From DATJJW01 sp035491935 (GTDB lineage Bacteria > Pseudomonadota > Alphaproteobacteria > ATCC43930 > CGMCC-115725): a DNA stretch of 14,732 nt. The stretch spans positions 1 to 14,732 of the forward strand of contig DATJJW010000184.1 in the NCBI GenBank assembly GCA_035491935.1, given 5' to 3'. A model generated the notes under the pieces. It saw nothing but the letters and a program-made list of their open reading frames with translations, did no database searches and was not told the DNA's origin. Made by a program: the position numbers and the translations under genes. Shown here one piece after another: positions 7,101 to 13,567 of the stretch; the first letter of the stretch is position 1, and every line of letters begins with the position of its first letter.

Positions 7101-9275
7101 GGTCACCACCAGGCGGTAATAGCCCCAATCGATGGCGCGGTTGATGGTGACGGGCTTCGCCGCCGTGACGTCGAGGCTGCCCGACGCCACCGGATGGTCG
7201 ACGACATGGTAATGCCAGGTCCAGCTGCTGCCGCTCTCGAACCAGTCATAGACATGTTGTTCCTCGATCAGGGTCCATTGCAGCCCCTTGACCGCGACCG
7301 GCTTGCCGGACGGATCGAACGCCTGGACGTCGAAATTGGCGCTGCGCGTGTCGTAGCTGTCGCCGCTGAAGCGTGGCTGGCGGATGCCGATCAGCAAGGG
7401 TAACGTCCGGATCGGCAAGGTCACCTCATCCTCGACCAGCCGGCCGCTCGGCTCGAACAGCCCGGCCGACAGCACGCCCTTCAAGGGGGCGGTGGTCTTC
7501 GGCACGTCCTTGAGCGGCGCCGAGATGTCGACATGGCCCTTGTCGTCGGCGTCATCCAGCTCGATCTTCTGCTCGGCGTCGCTCACCTTGTCGTCGACCA
7601 GGCCGAAGCTGTAGCCCTTGGCATTGGCCACGGGATTCGGATCGCGGATGATGCGCAGATTGGCCTCGGCGCTGAGGCCCGCCGCCGGTGCGCCATAGAG
7701 GAACTGGCCGTCGAGCGCCGCCGAGATCGGCTTGCCGGCCTGTAGATAGGGCTGGTCCGGCGCCGGGGTGAGAGTCACCTTGAGCTGTTGCGGCACGAAA
7801 TCCTGCACGTCGAACTGCACGCGCCCGACCGGCGCGCCCGCCGGATCGACATAGGCCTCGACCGACCAGGTGCCGCGCACCGCCGAGGGGCTGAGATGCA
7901 CCGGCAGCTCGAAGCCGCCCTGGGGCTGGGCCATTTGCGTAAAGCGGTTGGAGATCGTGCCGTTTGGCCGGCGCAGCAGGAAGGTCAGCGCCGTATTGCC
8001 GGCGGCATTGCCGGCGCGGTCGCGCAACAGCGTCGTGACGTTCGCCGTCTCGCCCGGGCGGAAGATGCCGCGATCGGCATAAAGGAAGGCCTCGAACGGC
8101 CCGGGCATCGGCCGGCCGGAGACGCCGCGGTCGGAGAGGTCGAAGGCGGGGCCGCTGATGTCGAGCATGGCGAAATCGCCGCCCGGACCATAGGCCAGGA
8201 GCGTGGTCGGCGCATTGGCGCGCACGCCGCGCAACAGCCCGGCCGGGAACACGACCTGGCCGTTCTTGTCGGTGATCAGCCGGCCCAGTACGTCCTGGCC
8301 TGCCGCGATCAGGCGGATATCGACCTTGGGCTTGAGGTCGGCATGGGCCAGCGAGCGGGCGAAGACATGCAGCCCGTCGGCGCCCTTGTAGGCCGAGAGG
8401 CCGATATCGGTCGACATCACCCAATGTGCCGGCACCGGACTCCAATATGAGGAATCATTCTCCAGCTCGGTCCGGTCGCCGCCATTGAACAGCGCCTCGG
8501 GCGTGGCGTGGCGCGCATCCTCGGCAATGACGAGATAGAGCCCGTCGCGGCCAGGCTTCATGAAGCTGGAGCTCGGGAACGCGGTCGAGACGGTGCGGTT
8601 GTGGTCGGACGCGATATCCATGGTGCCCGACCACACCACGCTCGCCGAGTCACTGAGCAGGCTATAGATCTGATAGCGATTCATCTGCTGCGTGCCGAGC
8701 TTGGTGCCGGCCAGCTGCCGGGGCGCCAGCTTGTCGCTCATGCGCAGCACATGGATGCGCACCTGGTCGACATTGACCGTCTGGATCACCAATCCATTGG
8801 CGGTGTCGCGCGACAGCACGAAGCCTTCGCCCGCGATCGCGACCCGCGGCGGCCGGTCGGTCAGCGCCACCTCGACCGGCGTATCCTTGGCGAGCTTGGC
8901 GCCCGACGCCATGGTCATGCCCTTGAGCAGGGTGACGTTATAGGTCGTGGCGTAGTCGAGGCCGCCCAGGCACAGGCTGTTCTGGTCGACCCGCAGCGCC
9001 GGCGTCAGCGCCGGGGTGATCTTGAGATAGTCGCCATAATGCGCCTCCGGCCGGCTGTCGAGCGGCTGGCTGAAGCGGATGCAGGCCTGGGGCGTGTCGC
9101 CGCTGGTGTCGACCGTCAGCCTGGTGACGGCCGGGGCGGTGCTTGACGGTGCGGTATTGGCCGGCGTGGCATTCGATGCTGCCGAGGCCGGCGTGGCGAT
9201 CGGCGCCAAGCCCAGCGTCGCGATCGACGCCAGAAGGAACAGGAAGTTTCTGGCACGCGACGCACGGCTCGACAT
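4200..9275 (-). CDS. Bacterial alpha-2-macroglobulin (YfhM/ECAM-like), non-lipidated, thioester intact
   Basis: This is a very large periplasmic protease-trap protein, 1691 residues from ATG 9275, close to the about 1650 of E. coli YfhM. The signal peptide spans about 1-32 and ends in A-S-A with no cysteine, unlike the lipoprotein form. An N-terminal Ig-like macroglobulin domain carries two cysteines (A-C-I-R-F, L-C-L-G-G-L). Many MG domains follow, with the A2M central block V-I-A-D-V-G-L-P-R-F-L-A-P-G-D. The thioester is Y-G-C-T-E-Q with Cys1175 and Gln1178, and then comes the alpha-helical thioester domain. A C-terminal MG10-like domain ends in D-M-Y-R-P-T-V-M-G. The ATG at 9275 is preferred over the in-frame TTG at 9290 because AAAGGG lies 6 bases before it, whereas nothing resembles an SD before the TTG. 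It is the first gene of the operon with pbpC. In known members a protease cuts the bait region and is then covalently trapped. Confidence 0.94.
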   Translation of the reverse strand: MSSRASRARNFLFLLASIATLGLAPIATPASAASNATPANTAPSSTAPAVTRLTVDTSGDTPQACIRFSQPLDSRPEAHYGDYLKITPALTPALRVDQNSLCLGGLDYATTYNVTLLKGMTMASGAKLAKDTPVEVALTDRPPRVAIAGEGFVLSRDTANGLVIQTVNVDQVRIHVLRMSDKLAPRQLAGTKLGTQQMNRYQIYSLLSDSASVVWSGTMDIASDHNRTVSTAFPSSSFMKPGRDGLYLVIAEDARHATPEALFNGGDRTELENDSSYWSPVPAHWVMSTDIGLSAYKGADGLHVFARSLAHADLKPKVDIRLIAAGQDVLGRLITDKNGQVVFPAGLLRGVRANAPTTLLAYGPGGDFAMLDISGPAFDLSDRGVSGRPMPGPFEAFLYADRGIFRPGETANVTTLLRDRAGNAAGNTALTFLLRRPNGTISNRFTQMAQPQGGFELPVHLSPSAVRGTWSVEAYVDPAGAPVGRVQFDVQDFVPQQLKVTLTPAPDQPYLQAGKPISAALDGQFLYGAPAAGLSAEANLRIIRDPNPVANAKGYSFGLVDDKVSDAEQKIELDDADDKGHVDISAPLKDVPKTTAPLKGVLSAGLFEPSGRLVEDEVTLPIRTLPLLIGIRQPRFSGDSYDTRSANFDVQAFDPSGKPVAVKGLQWTLIEEQHVYDWFESGSSWTWHYHVVDHPVASGSLDVTAAKPVTINRAIDWGYYRLVVTDPATQTASSIRFESGWPEGSQSADTPDKATISIAKPQLADGQSTDVRIQAPFAGKAEVVIANDRVLETRAINLPAGGTTIKVTASQDWGAGAYVVVSAYRPLDTGRPHDPVRAVGVGWIALDTKPHRLDLAIGTPDKVTPRQTVTVPIKVAEADGMPATGQVYMTLAAVDEGILQLTRFQTPDPLAYFFGKRGLGLDIHDIYGRLLDGTAAVGAVHQGGDEDVGGPGLPVQSTRTVSLFSGPVTIGVDGTANIKIDVPDFEGQLRLMAVAYDGSRLGHADKQLIVRDPVIADVGLPRFLAPGDTARLALSLHNTDGAAGKYHLALTVGGPLKLQDAGHPLDYDLTPGKRLADAVEVAASDAGIGTIAADLTGPNGYKVHRDWQIAIRAPHLPISLQQTALQQPGTPFRIDPSTATAFVPGSLTVSLGYAAYAGLDVPSLLQSLYLYPYGCTEQLSSTAFPLIYYSDPSLLGHVPLDGPLAAGDSKQGPAAVKARVQTAIDTILDRQSDDGSFGLWRAEDNEASPWLNVYAIDFLMHAKDAGFIVPDIALNRAYAWLQSAVSTIPGSSSDSGYYAQASGPTLAYAEYVLARTGRADIGLLRRLHDAITGQETTRGMVNGVVLANGKTIKSYNWGEGTGGDSAGELAEPLALGHLAGALALMGDHARAGHAFAMAEANLDVTDIPRWWFYYAYYTHRRDLAGLIAISAEAGDSAVNTALVARFKDEKWALDDLNTQDKAWLLLAAHALNKDAKSVRLIAGGKEMPNLALPVELSPDLSAIKAGYTVQNGSDRPLWATLTLTGAPSSAPPAIEQGYSIDKTYLTTDGKPLDPAHLKQNDRFIVSLSGEVKDDDDHRSVLVDMLPASWEIEAVIRDNDDYDFLGPMSKARVEEARDDRFVAAFDLGKQQDRDQSVDDDKDHLGSNQFHVAYLVRVVTPGHFALPEAVVSDMYRPTVMGRTKSAATVADPR

Positions 9276-9312
9276 CGAAGGCCCTTTCAACGAGAGGGTG
9301 AGCTACGGTGTC

Positions 9313-9341
9313 TGGGTAACCGTTCCGATGCGTTGCGTCAA
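9313..9341 (-). promoter_or_regulatory. Possible promoter of the macroglobulin-pbpC operon
   Basis: On the minus strand, TTGACG (9341-9336) is a five-of-six match to the -35 consensus and lies 38-66 bases before the ATG at 9275. At 17-base spacing the -10 position is TACCCA (9318-9313), a poor match. This may therefore be a weak or activator-dependent promoter, or the true -10 may be at another spacing. The interval 9276-9440 also holds a small hairpin, GCGCT/AGCGC (9360-9374). Confidence 0.3.
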
Positions 9342-9418
9342 AGCGGATTCGACGGCGTCGCGCTTTTTGAGCGCCATCGCAAAATCGTCACGGATTTCCG
9401 AGGTTAAGAGACTGTTCG

Positions 9419-9435
9419 AAAGCCGCTCAGGCGGC
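9419..9435 (-). terminator. Weak terminator-like hairpin after the 64-residue gene
   Basis: On the minus strand, 5 bases after the TAG stop at 9441, GCCGC (9435-9431) and GCGGC (9426-9422) form a perfect 5-bp stem with the loop CTGA. It is followed by only three T. It could separate the timA-to-orphan gene series from the macroglobulin operon. The short U-tract makes efficiency doubtful. Confidence 0.35.
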
Positions 9436-9440
9436 GGTCT

Positions 9441-9635
9441 CTAGGACTTCATTCCCGGCACCCATTTGCGGATGCGCGGCTTGGGTCCGGCGGGCTTGGG
9501 AAGCTCACGGCCGGCGATATCCTCGACGAAGACCTCGAAGCGTCGTTTCAACTCGCGCCGCTGAGCCGGGGTCATGTCCTTCACGTTCAGATGCGACAGA
9601 TCTGCCTGGCGCAATTCTTCGTCTTCACCGCTCAT
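9441..9635 (-). CDS. Small basic/acidic hypothetical protein, 64 residues
   Basis: The start is set at ATG 9635, because GAGGA lies 7 bases upstream on the minus strand; a longer reading from TTG 9680 has no such site. The protein has an acidic N-terminus (M-S-G-E-D-E-E-L), a central predicted helix rich in Arg and Glu (22-41, T-P-A-Q-R-R-E-L-K-R-R-F-E-V-F-V-E-D-I), and a Pro/Lys/Arg-rich tail ending K-W-V-P-G-M-K-S. There is no membrane segment, cysteine or recognised motif, and I do not know the family. It is probably cytoplasmic and could bind nucleic acid or a protein partner by charge, but that is speculation. It lies 91 bases after the XRE gene on the same strand. Confidence 0.7.
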   Translation of the reverse strand: MSGEDEELRQADLSHLNVKDMTPAQRRELKRRFEVFVEDIAGRELPKPAGPKPRIRKWVPGMKS

Positions 9636-9670
9636 CGCGTCATCCTCAACGAATCCCAAGGGGCTGACAA

Positions 9671-9684
9671 GGCTTGGCAAAGCC
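9671..9684. repeat. Short perfect inverted repeat between the xre gene and the 64-residue gene
   Basis: GGCTT (9671-9675) and AAGCC (9680-9684) are perfectly complementary around GGCA. The element sits about 36 bases upstream of the ATG at 9635 and 42 bases after the xre stop. It could be an operator or a small RNA hairpin; there is no T-tract on the minus strand, so it is not a convincing terminator. Confidence 0.3.
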
Positions 9685-9726
9685 AGATTTTACGTCAGGA
9701 GCCCTTGAGGGTTAAGCGGAATTAGG

Positions 9727-10122
9727 TCACGCCCGCCGGGCGCGGCGGCGCTTCTTGGTCGGTGGGGTCGGGATGGATGCCAGGATCGCCATGATCTCGT
9801 CGGCGGTGGCCTCCGGCAGCACGGCGAGGCGTTCGGCCAGCATGTTGGCGAGTTCCGTCATCTTGGGACTCAAGCCGCCCGTGTCGAGGCGCACGACCGG
9901 GCGATAGCTTTCGGCCAGCGCCTGCAGCGCATCGGCCTCGTCCCAGATGATGTTGAGATAGCCGCAGATCTGCCGCACCAGATTGGGCCGCGGCCGAGGT
10001 CGCTTGCCATGCTCCATGGCCGAGAGATATGCGGCCGAGATGCCGAGATCCTCGGCCATGCGCACCAGCGTGATGCCGCGCGCCTCGCGCAGGTTGCGGA
10101 TATGGGCGCCGAAGGGGGTCAT
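9727..10122 (-). CDS. XRE-family helix-turn-helix transcriptional regulator
   Basis: This is a 131-residue cytoplasmic DNA-binding protein. The N-terminal Cro/CI-type HTH spans about residues 7-60. The first helix is F-G-A-H-I-R-N-L-R-E-A-R-G, the scaffold helix L-V-R-M-A-E-D-L-G (19-27) and the recognition helix S-A-A-Y-L-S-A-M-E-H-G-K-R (29-41), with the A-Y-L-S-x-x-E-x-G-x-R signature. A second alpha-helical part (85-116) probably dimerises, and a very basic tail (T-K-K-R-R-R-A-R-R) closes the protein. No ligand domain is visible. ATG 10122 is 39 bases downstream of the smr stop on the same strand, with only a weak purine stretch before it, so it is probably translated from the same mRNA. 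Its targets are unknown; autoregulation of the cluster is a reasonable guess. Confidence 0.9.
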   Translation of the reverse strand: MTPFGAHIRNLREARGITLVRMAEDLGISAAYLSAMEHGKRPRPRPNLVRQICGYLNIIWDEADALQALAESYRPVVRLDTGGLSPKMTELANMLAERLAVLPEATADEIMAILASIPTPPTKKRRRARRA

Positions 10123-10161
10123 GCCAGGTCTCTCATGGCCGGGTTCTCATCGCGAATATCC

Positions 10162-10788
10162 TTACGTCCGGTTCCGGCGGATGAGAATGTAAAGCGCACC
10201 CGAACCGCCATGGCGCGCCTGGGCCGGGGTCACGGCCAGAATACGCCCGCGGTTCGGCGGCTCCGCCAGCCAACGCGGCACATTGGCGCGCAGCACGCCC
10301 TTCTGCGACCAGAGGCTCCAATGCTCCTCCACAGACCCCCCCTCGCTCCTTGGCGCGCCACCGCCCTTGCCGGTGATGACCAGCAAGGTCCGCAACCCAT
10401 GGTCCCAGGCCCGCGTGATGAATGCATCGAGAGCCGAGCGTGCCTGGTCCTGGGTCATGCCGTGGAGGTCGAGCCGCGCCTCGATCGCCATCTCGCCGCC
10501 TGCCAGCTTCGCGCGTGTCCGCTTGTCGAGGCCGGGGGCCAAGGCACCGGGTTTCAGCACCAGCGGCAAGGGCGCGGGAATGGCGGTGGGCGCAATACGC
10601 GTCAGGCGCCGCGATGGCTCGGGTCGCACCGGCGGCGGATCGGGCTCGGCCGCAGCAGATTCAGCGGGGGCCGGCGGCCGGAGCGCGCGGCCGGGCAGGG
10701 GCGTGGCGTCGCGCATGGCGTGGTGCCAGAGGGCAAGCTCCGTCTTGCTCAGCCTGCGGCGGCGGTCCATGGCAACAACGATGCTCAT
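10162..10788 (-). CDS. Smr-domain protein (MutS2 C-terminal-like)
   Basis: This is a 208-residue protein. A basic N-terminus (R-R-R-R-L-S-K-T-E-L-A-L-W) is followed by a proline/alanine-rich linker (about 33-80) and a C-terminal Smr domain (about 103-208). The key motifs are L-D-L-H-G (106-110), V-I-T-G-K-G-G-G (137-144) and H-G-G-S-G-A-L-Y-I-L-I-R-R (193-205). Free-standing Smr proteins of this layout are common in alphaproteobacteria beside mltA and a Tim44 gene. Characterised Smr domains nick or cut DNA or RNA, so a nuclease role is plausible but the physiological substrate is not known. ATG 10788 is the furthest upstream start before an in-frame stop but has no clear SD; ATG 10770, just before M-D-R-R-R-R, is an equally possible start. 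It is 64 bases downstream of mltA. Confidence 0.92.
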   Translation of the reverse strand: MSIVVAMDRRRRLSKTELALWHHAMRDATPLPGRALRPPAPAESAAAEPDPPPVRPEPSRRLTRIAPTAIPAPLPLVLKPGALAPGLDKRTRAKLAGGEMAIEARLDLHGMTQDQARSALDAFITRAWDHGLRTLLVITGKGGGAPRSEGGSVEEHWSLWSQKGVLRANVPRWLAEPPNRGRILAVTPAQARHGGSGALYILIRRNRT

Positions 10789-10852
10789 ATTCGGGGTCGA
10801 GGGGTATCCGAGGCCAATCTAAAGCAAGAGCGGCCCGAGGTGAATCCTTGGC

Positions 10853-12085
10853 TTAGCCCTGGCTCGGTCCGCCTTGCCGCGTGGCCAGCGTGTTTGCAAG
10901 TCCGCGGGGCAGCAGCAGCCACCACATGCCCCTGCCCTTGAGCTGGCCGGCATGCGCCTCGGCGGCAGCGCCGATACCGAAGAAGATGTCCGCACGCACG
11001 GGGCCCTTGATGGCACTGCCGGTATCCTGCGCCACCGCCAAGTGGCGGAAGCGGCCGTCCGGTTCCGCCGTATCCTCGGCATCGATCCAGGCAGGCACGC
11101 CATAGGGCACGAAGGCCGGATCGACCGCCAGGCTGTGGCCGGGGGTGAGGCCGACGCCGGAAGCGCCGGTGGCCCTGGCATTGCCGGCGACGGGGCGGAA
11201 GAAGATGAAGGCCGGGTCCTGGTCCATCAGCTGGCGCGCTTGGTCCGGATGGCTGGCCAGCCAGGATTTGAGGAAGGGCAGGGTGATTTCGGAGGCCGGG
11301 ACACCCTTCGCCGCCAGCACCCGGCCGATCGACCGATAGGCCTGGCCGTTGTCGCCGTCATAGGCGACGCCGATGATGCTGCCATCGTCGAGCTGGATCA
11401 GCCCCGAGCCCTGCACCGAGAGGAAGAAGGCATCGATGGCGCTATCGACCCAGACGAGTTCCAGCCCATGGCCGGCCAGCGCGCCATCCTCGATCTGTTC
11501 GCGCGTGGCATAGGGCATGAGACGGCCGCCGGCGACGCGGCCGGCGATGCGCTGGCCTTTGAGCGCCGGCCGGAACTGGCCGAGATCGACCGAGACCAGA
11601 TCGGCCGGACGGCGATAGAGGGGCACGGTGTAACGTCCGCCCCGGTGGTACGAACCATGGAGCAGCGGCTGATAATAGCCGGTGAACAGGCCGGAGGGAT
11701 TGCCCGTGACGCCATCCATGGCGCTGAACGGCACCAATTGGCTTTCGAAGAAGGCGCGAGCGGCCGCCTGGTCGCCGGGCGGCACATTTGCCGCCGCCAT
11801 GCAGGCCGGACGCCAATCCACCCTGGTACCGAAACCGTCGCGGGCATCGGTGCGGGCGAGCAGCTTCGGACAACTGGCCCGAAAGGCCGTGAGGCTCGTC
11901 GCCAGATCGTCCTGCGGCCAGCCGGGCAGGCGCGCGAAGCTGCTGGGGACAAGCGAGAGCGAGCCGGGCGCGGTGGCGGGCAAGGCGGGGCCTGACACGG
12001 GCGCCGGCGGTGCCATGGCCGAGGAGCAGGCCGCGAGTGCCAGGACGGCCGCCACGAGACAGCCTCTCGCCAGATGCCGGATCAA
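10853..12085 (-). CDS. mltA: Membrane-bound lytic murein transglycosylase A, lipoprotein
   Basis: The enzyme cleaves the beta-1,4 bond between MurNAc and GlcNAc in peptidoglycan, forming 1,6-anhydro-MurNAc. The chosen start is TTG 12085, which lies 10 bases after the timA stop and has TAGGA 8 bases upstream. It directly opens a lipoprotein signal whose lipobox L-A-A-C places the lipidated cysteine at residue 20. Ser at +2 predicts outer-membrane sorting. The mature part shows the MltA core (F-T-G-Y-Y-Q-P, 134-140; V-Q-G-S-G, 224-228) and the C-terminal 3D domain with Asp322 (A-V-D-P), Asp354 (V-A-Q-D-T-G, the likely catalytic acid) and Asp366 (A-D-I-F-F-G), ending G-R-G-M-W-W-L-L-L-P. Family members more often read DTGGAIKG; here it is DTGSAIKG. 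Length from this start is 410 residues, normal for the family. Confidence 0.94.
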   Translation of the reverse strand: MIRHLARGCLVAAVLALAACSSAMAPPAPVSGPALPATAPGSLSLVPSSFARLPGWPQDDLATSLTAFRASCPKLLARTDARDGFGTRVDWRPACMAAANVPPGDQAAARAFFESQLVPFSAMDGVTGNPSGLFTGYYQPLLHGSYHRGGRYTVPLYRRPADLVSVDLGQFRPALKGQRIAGRVAGGRLMPYATREQIEDGALAGHGLELVWVDSAIDAFFLSVQGSGLIQLDDGSIIGVAYDGDNGQAYRSIGRVLAAKGVPASEITLPFLKSWLASHPDQARQLMDQDPAFIFFRPVAGNARATGASGVGLTPGHSLAVDPAFVPYGVPAWIDAEDTAEPDGRFRHLAVAQDTGSAIKGPVRADIFFGIGAAAEAHAGQLKGRGMWWLLLPRGLANTLATRQGGPSQG

Positions 12086-12095
12086 TGTGGATGTC

Positions 12096-12803
12096 CTATT
12101 CGCCGGGTGCCGTTGCGGCCAGCATCCAATTGGGATCGGAGGAGCGGGTGTTCCGGGCGAAGGTCCAAATATCGGTGCGATCGGCCGGATGATCCGGATC
12201 GCCCTCGACGACCTGGCCCGCCTGGTCGCGCAACGCGAAGATTTGCGAGGAGACGAATTTGACGTCGACGCGCGCGGTGCGGCCATCGAGGCCGGCGCCA
12301 AGGATGGTCGGCCGGTCGAGGCGTACGATCTGCGACTGGGCACTTTCCCGCGCACTCAGCCGATGACGGATGATCTCGGCGAAAGTGTCGTAAACCTCAT
12401 CGCTGGTCAGCCGGCGCAAGGCGGCGGTATCGCCATCGGCGAAGGCCTTGACGATCATGGGGAAGGCTTGCGCGGCACCCTGGAGGAAGCTGTCCGGATT
12501 AAAGCGCGGATCGGCCGTGCGGATCTGGGCGAGGCCGGCGGCGATCGGGTCGCCGTTATAGGCGCCCCCCGACGGGTTGGCCTTGAGATCGATGATCGGA
12601 GCTTGGCCCTGGTTCTGACCCTGGTCCTGGGATGGCGTGCCCCCATTGCCGCCGACGGGACGCTGGCTGTACGGTGCGCGCTGGTTATAGGTGCCCGGCG
12701 GCTTTTCCGTTCCGGTGCGGCGGCCGAGCACGCTGCGCAGCTTGAAGATCAGAACGAGCACGATCAGGGCAAGAATGATAATGGCGAAATATGGGTTGCC
12801 CAT
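12096..12803 (-). CDS. timA: TimA/Tim44-domain membrane-anchored protein
   Basis: This is a 235-residue protein with one N-terminal membrane helix (about 4-21) followed by K-L-R-S-V-L-G-R-R-T-G (21-31). A low-complexity Gln/Gly/Pro linker (36-70) leads to a C-terminal Tim44-like domain (about 83-235; F-N-P-D-S-F-L-Q-G-A-A-Q-A-F-P-M-I-V-K-A-F-A-D-G-D). Bacterial TimA shares the fold of the mitochondrial Tim44 import factor and is found in alphaproteobacteria at the inner membrane; its bacterial role is not settled. ATG 12803 is chosen because the helix and LRSVLGRRTG follow directly; the reading frame is open back to 12878 but that part looks like untranslated leader. No strong SD is visible (AGGA is about 16 bases away). 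It heads the mltA-smr-xre series and is divergent from fxsA. Confidence 0.88.
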   Translation of the reverse strand: MGNPYFAIIILALIVLVLIFKLRSVLGRRTGTEKPPGTYNQRAPYSQRPVGGNGGTPSQDQGQNQGQAPIIDLKANPSGGAYNGDPIAAGLAQIRTADPRFNPDSFLQGAAQAFPMIVKAFADGDTAALRRLTSDEVYDTFAEIIRHRLSARESAQSQIVRLDRPTILGAGLDGRTARVDVKFVSSQIFALRDQAGQVVEGDPDHPADRTDIWTFARNTRSSDPNWMLAATAPGE

Positions 12804-12898
12804 CGGCGTACCGCTTCTATCCTGAAAAGAGGTTCCGGAAACATTGTCGGGCGGGGTCCATCCAAGGGCCGATCCCACACCGGGTTACCTCTAAGCTT

Positions 12899-12927
12899 CT
12901 TGAATTCCCGGTCTCTGTCACATAAGG
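12899..12927 (+). promoter_or_regulatory. Possible promoter of fxsA
   Basis: TTGAAT (12899-12904, preceded by C) is a good alphaproteobacterial -35. The -10 is uncertain: TAAGGG (12922-12927) sits at 17-base spacing and ACATAA (12920-12925) at 15. Either would start the transcript about 20-25 bases before the fxsA ATG at 12955. This region is shared with the opposing timA promoter. Confidence 0.3.
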
Positions 12928-12947
12928 GTCGCGGGAGTAAAGGACAA
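12919..12947 (-). promoter_or_regulatory. Possible promoter of the timA-mltA-smr series
   Basis: On the minus strand, TTGTCC (12947-12942) and TATGTG (12924-12919) are 17 bases apart. They point toward timA with a leader of about 110 bases. The -35 box overlaps the ribosome binding site of the divergent fxsA gene. The matches are partial; spacing and position are the main support. Confidence 0.35.
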
Positions 12948-12954
12948 GCGTAAG

Positions 12955-13485
12955 ATGGGCAGGCTGATCACCGTTTTCCTGTGGCCCCTGGCCGAAATCA
13001 TCGCCTTCGTCGAGGTTGGGCATGTCATCGGCCTGGCCGGCGTACTGCTGGCGATCGTCCTGGGCGTGGCCGCCGGCATGTCGGTGCTGCGCCGTTCGGG
13101 GCTGCGTGCGCTGGCTGCCCTGCAGCGCGGCGCCGCGGGCAATGATCCCCAGGCATTGGATGAGGCGGCCGAGGATGGCTGGATGGCGCTGGCCGGTGCC
13201 TTACTCATCATCCCCGGTTTCGTCAGCGATGTCGTGGCATTGCTGCTGCTGATGCCCGCCGTAAGGCGTTGGCTGGTACGGAATGGCCGCAAGCCGATGA
13301 TCATGGGCTCGATGCGCATGGGTTCCGGGCGCATGGCGGGCGGCGGTTTCACCTTCAGGAGCGGCTTCGGCAGCAATTTCGGCAAGCCACCGGAATCGCA
13401 CGATGCACCGGTCATCGACGGCGAATTCCACGAGGTCGGTACGCGCGAGATCGAGAACGGACCGCCCCAGGACAACCACCGGTGA
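12955..13485 (+). CDS. fxsA: FxsA-family inner-membrane protein
   Basis: This is a 176-residue integral membrane protein. The FxsA signature is present: P-L-A-E-I-I-A-F-V-E-V-G-H-V-I-G (11-26), G-M-S-V-L-R-R-S-G (41-49), and A-L-A-G-A-L-L-I-I-P-G-F-V-S-D-V-V (78-94) ending L-L-M-P-A-V-R-R (98-105). Membrane segments lie at about 4-22, 25-45 and 76-101. A long polar tail rich in Gly, Met and Arg (112-176) is predicted to be cytoplasmic. In E. coli, extra FxsA relieves F-plasmid exclusion of phage T7 through interaction with PifA; its normal cellular role is not known. AAAGGA lies 10 bases before the ATG. The gene is divergent from timA and upstream of secB, which is the usual alphaproteobacterial order apart from the phosphatase gene in between. 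Confidence 0.93.
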   Translation: MGRLITVFLWPLAEIIAFVEVGHVIGLAGVLLAIVLGVAAGMSVLRRSGLRALAALQRGAAGNDPQALDEAAEDGWMALAGALLIIPGFVSDVVALLLLMPAVRRWLVRNGRKPMIMGSMRMGSGRMAGGGFTFRSGFGSNFGKPPESHDAPVIDGEFHEVGTREIENGPPQDNHR

Positions 13486-13567
13486 CGCGGCCAGGCTGGT
13501 TCGCCATTCGGACCAAATCAATCTGAACGGATCGGGCGCCGAGGCCGACAGCAGTCTTGGACTCGAG

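Noticed and set aside
9276..9290. TTG start giving five extra residues to the macroglobulin
   Set aside because: There is no SD before the TTG, while AAAGGG precedes ATG 9275 at a good distance.
12086..12355. Upstream extension of mltA to an ATG at 12355
   Set aside because: The extra 90 residues overlap timA in another frame, are Arg/Ser/Pro-rich noise, and would bury the lipoprotein signal peptide inside the protein.
12804..12878. Upstream extension of timA by 25 residues
   Set aside because: The added residues do not resemble TimA N-termini, which begin just before the membrane helix.
11682..12953. Plus-strand open frame of 423 codons opposite mltA and timA
   Set aside because: Both genes it mirrors have clear domains on the minus strand; the plus-strand product has no domain.
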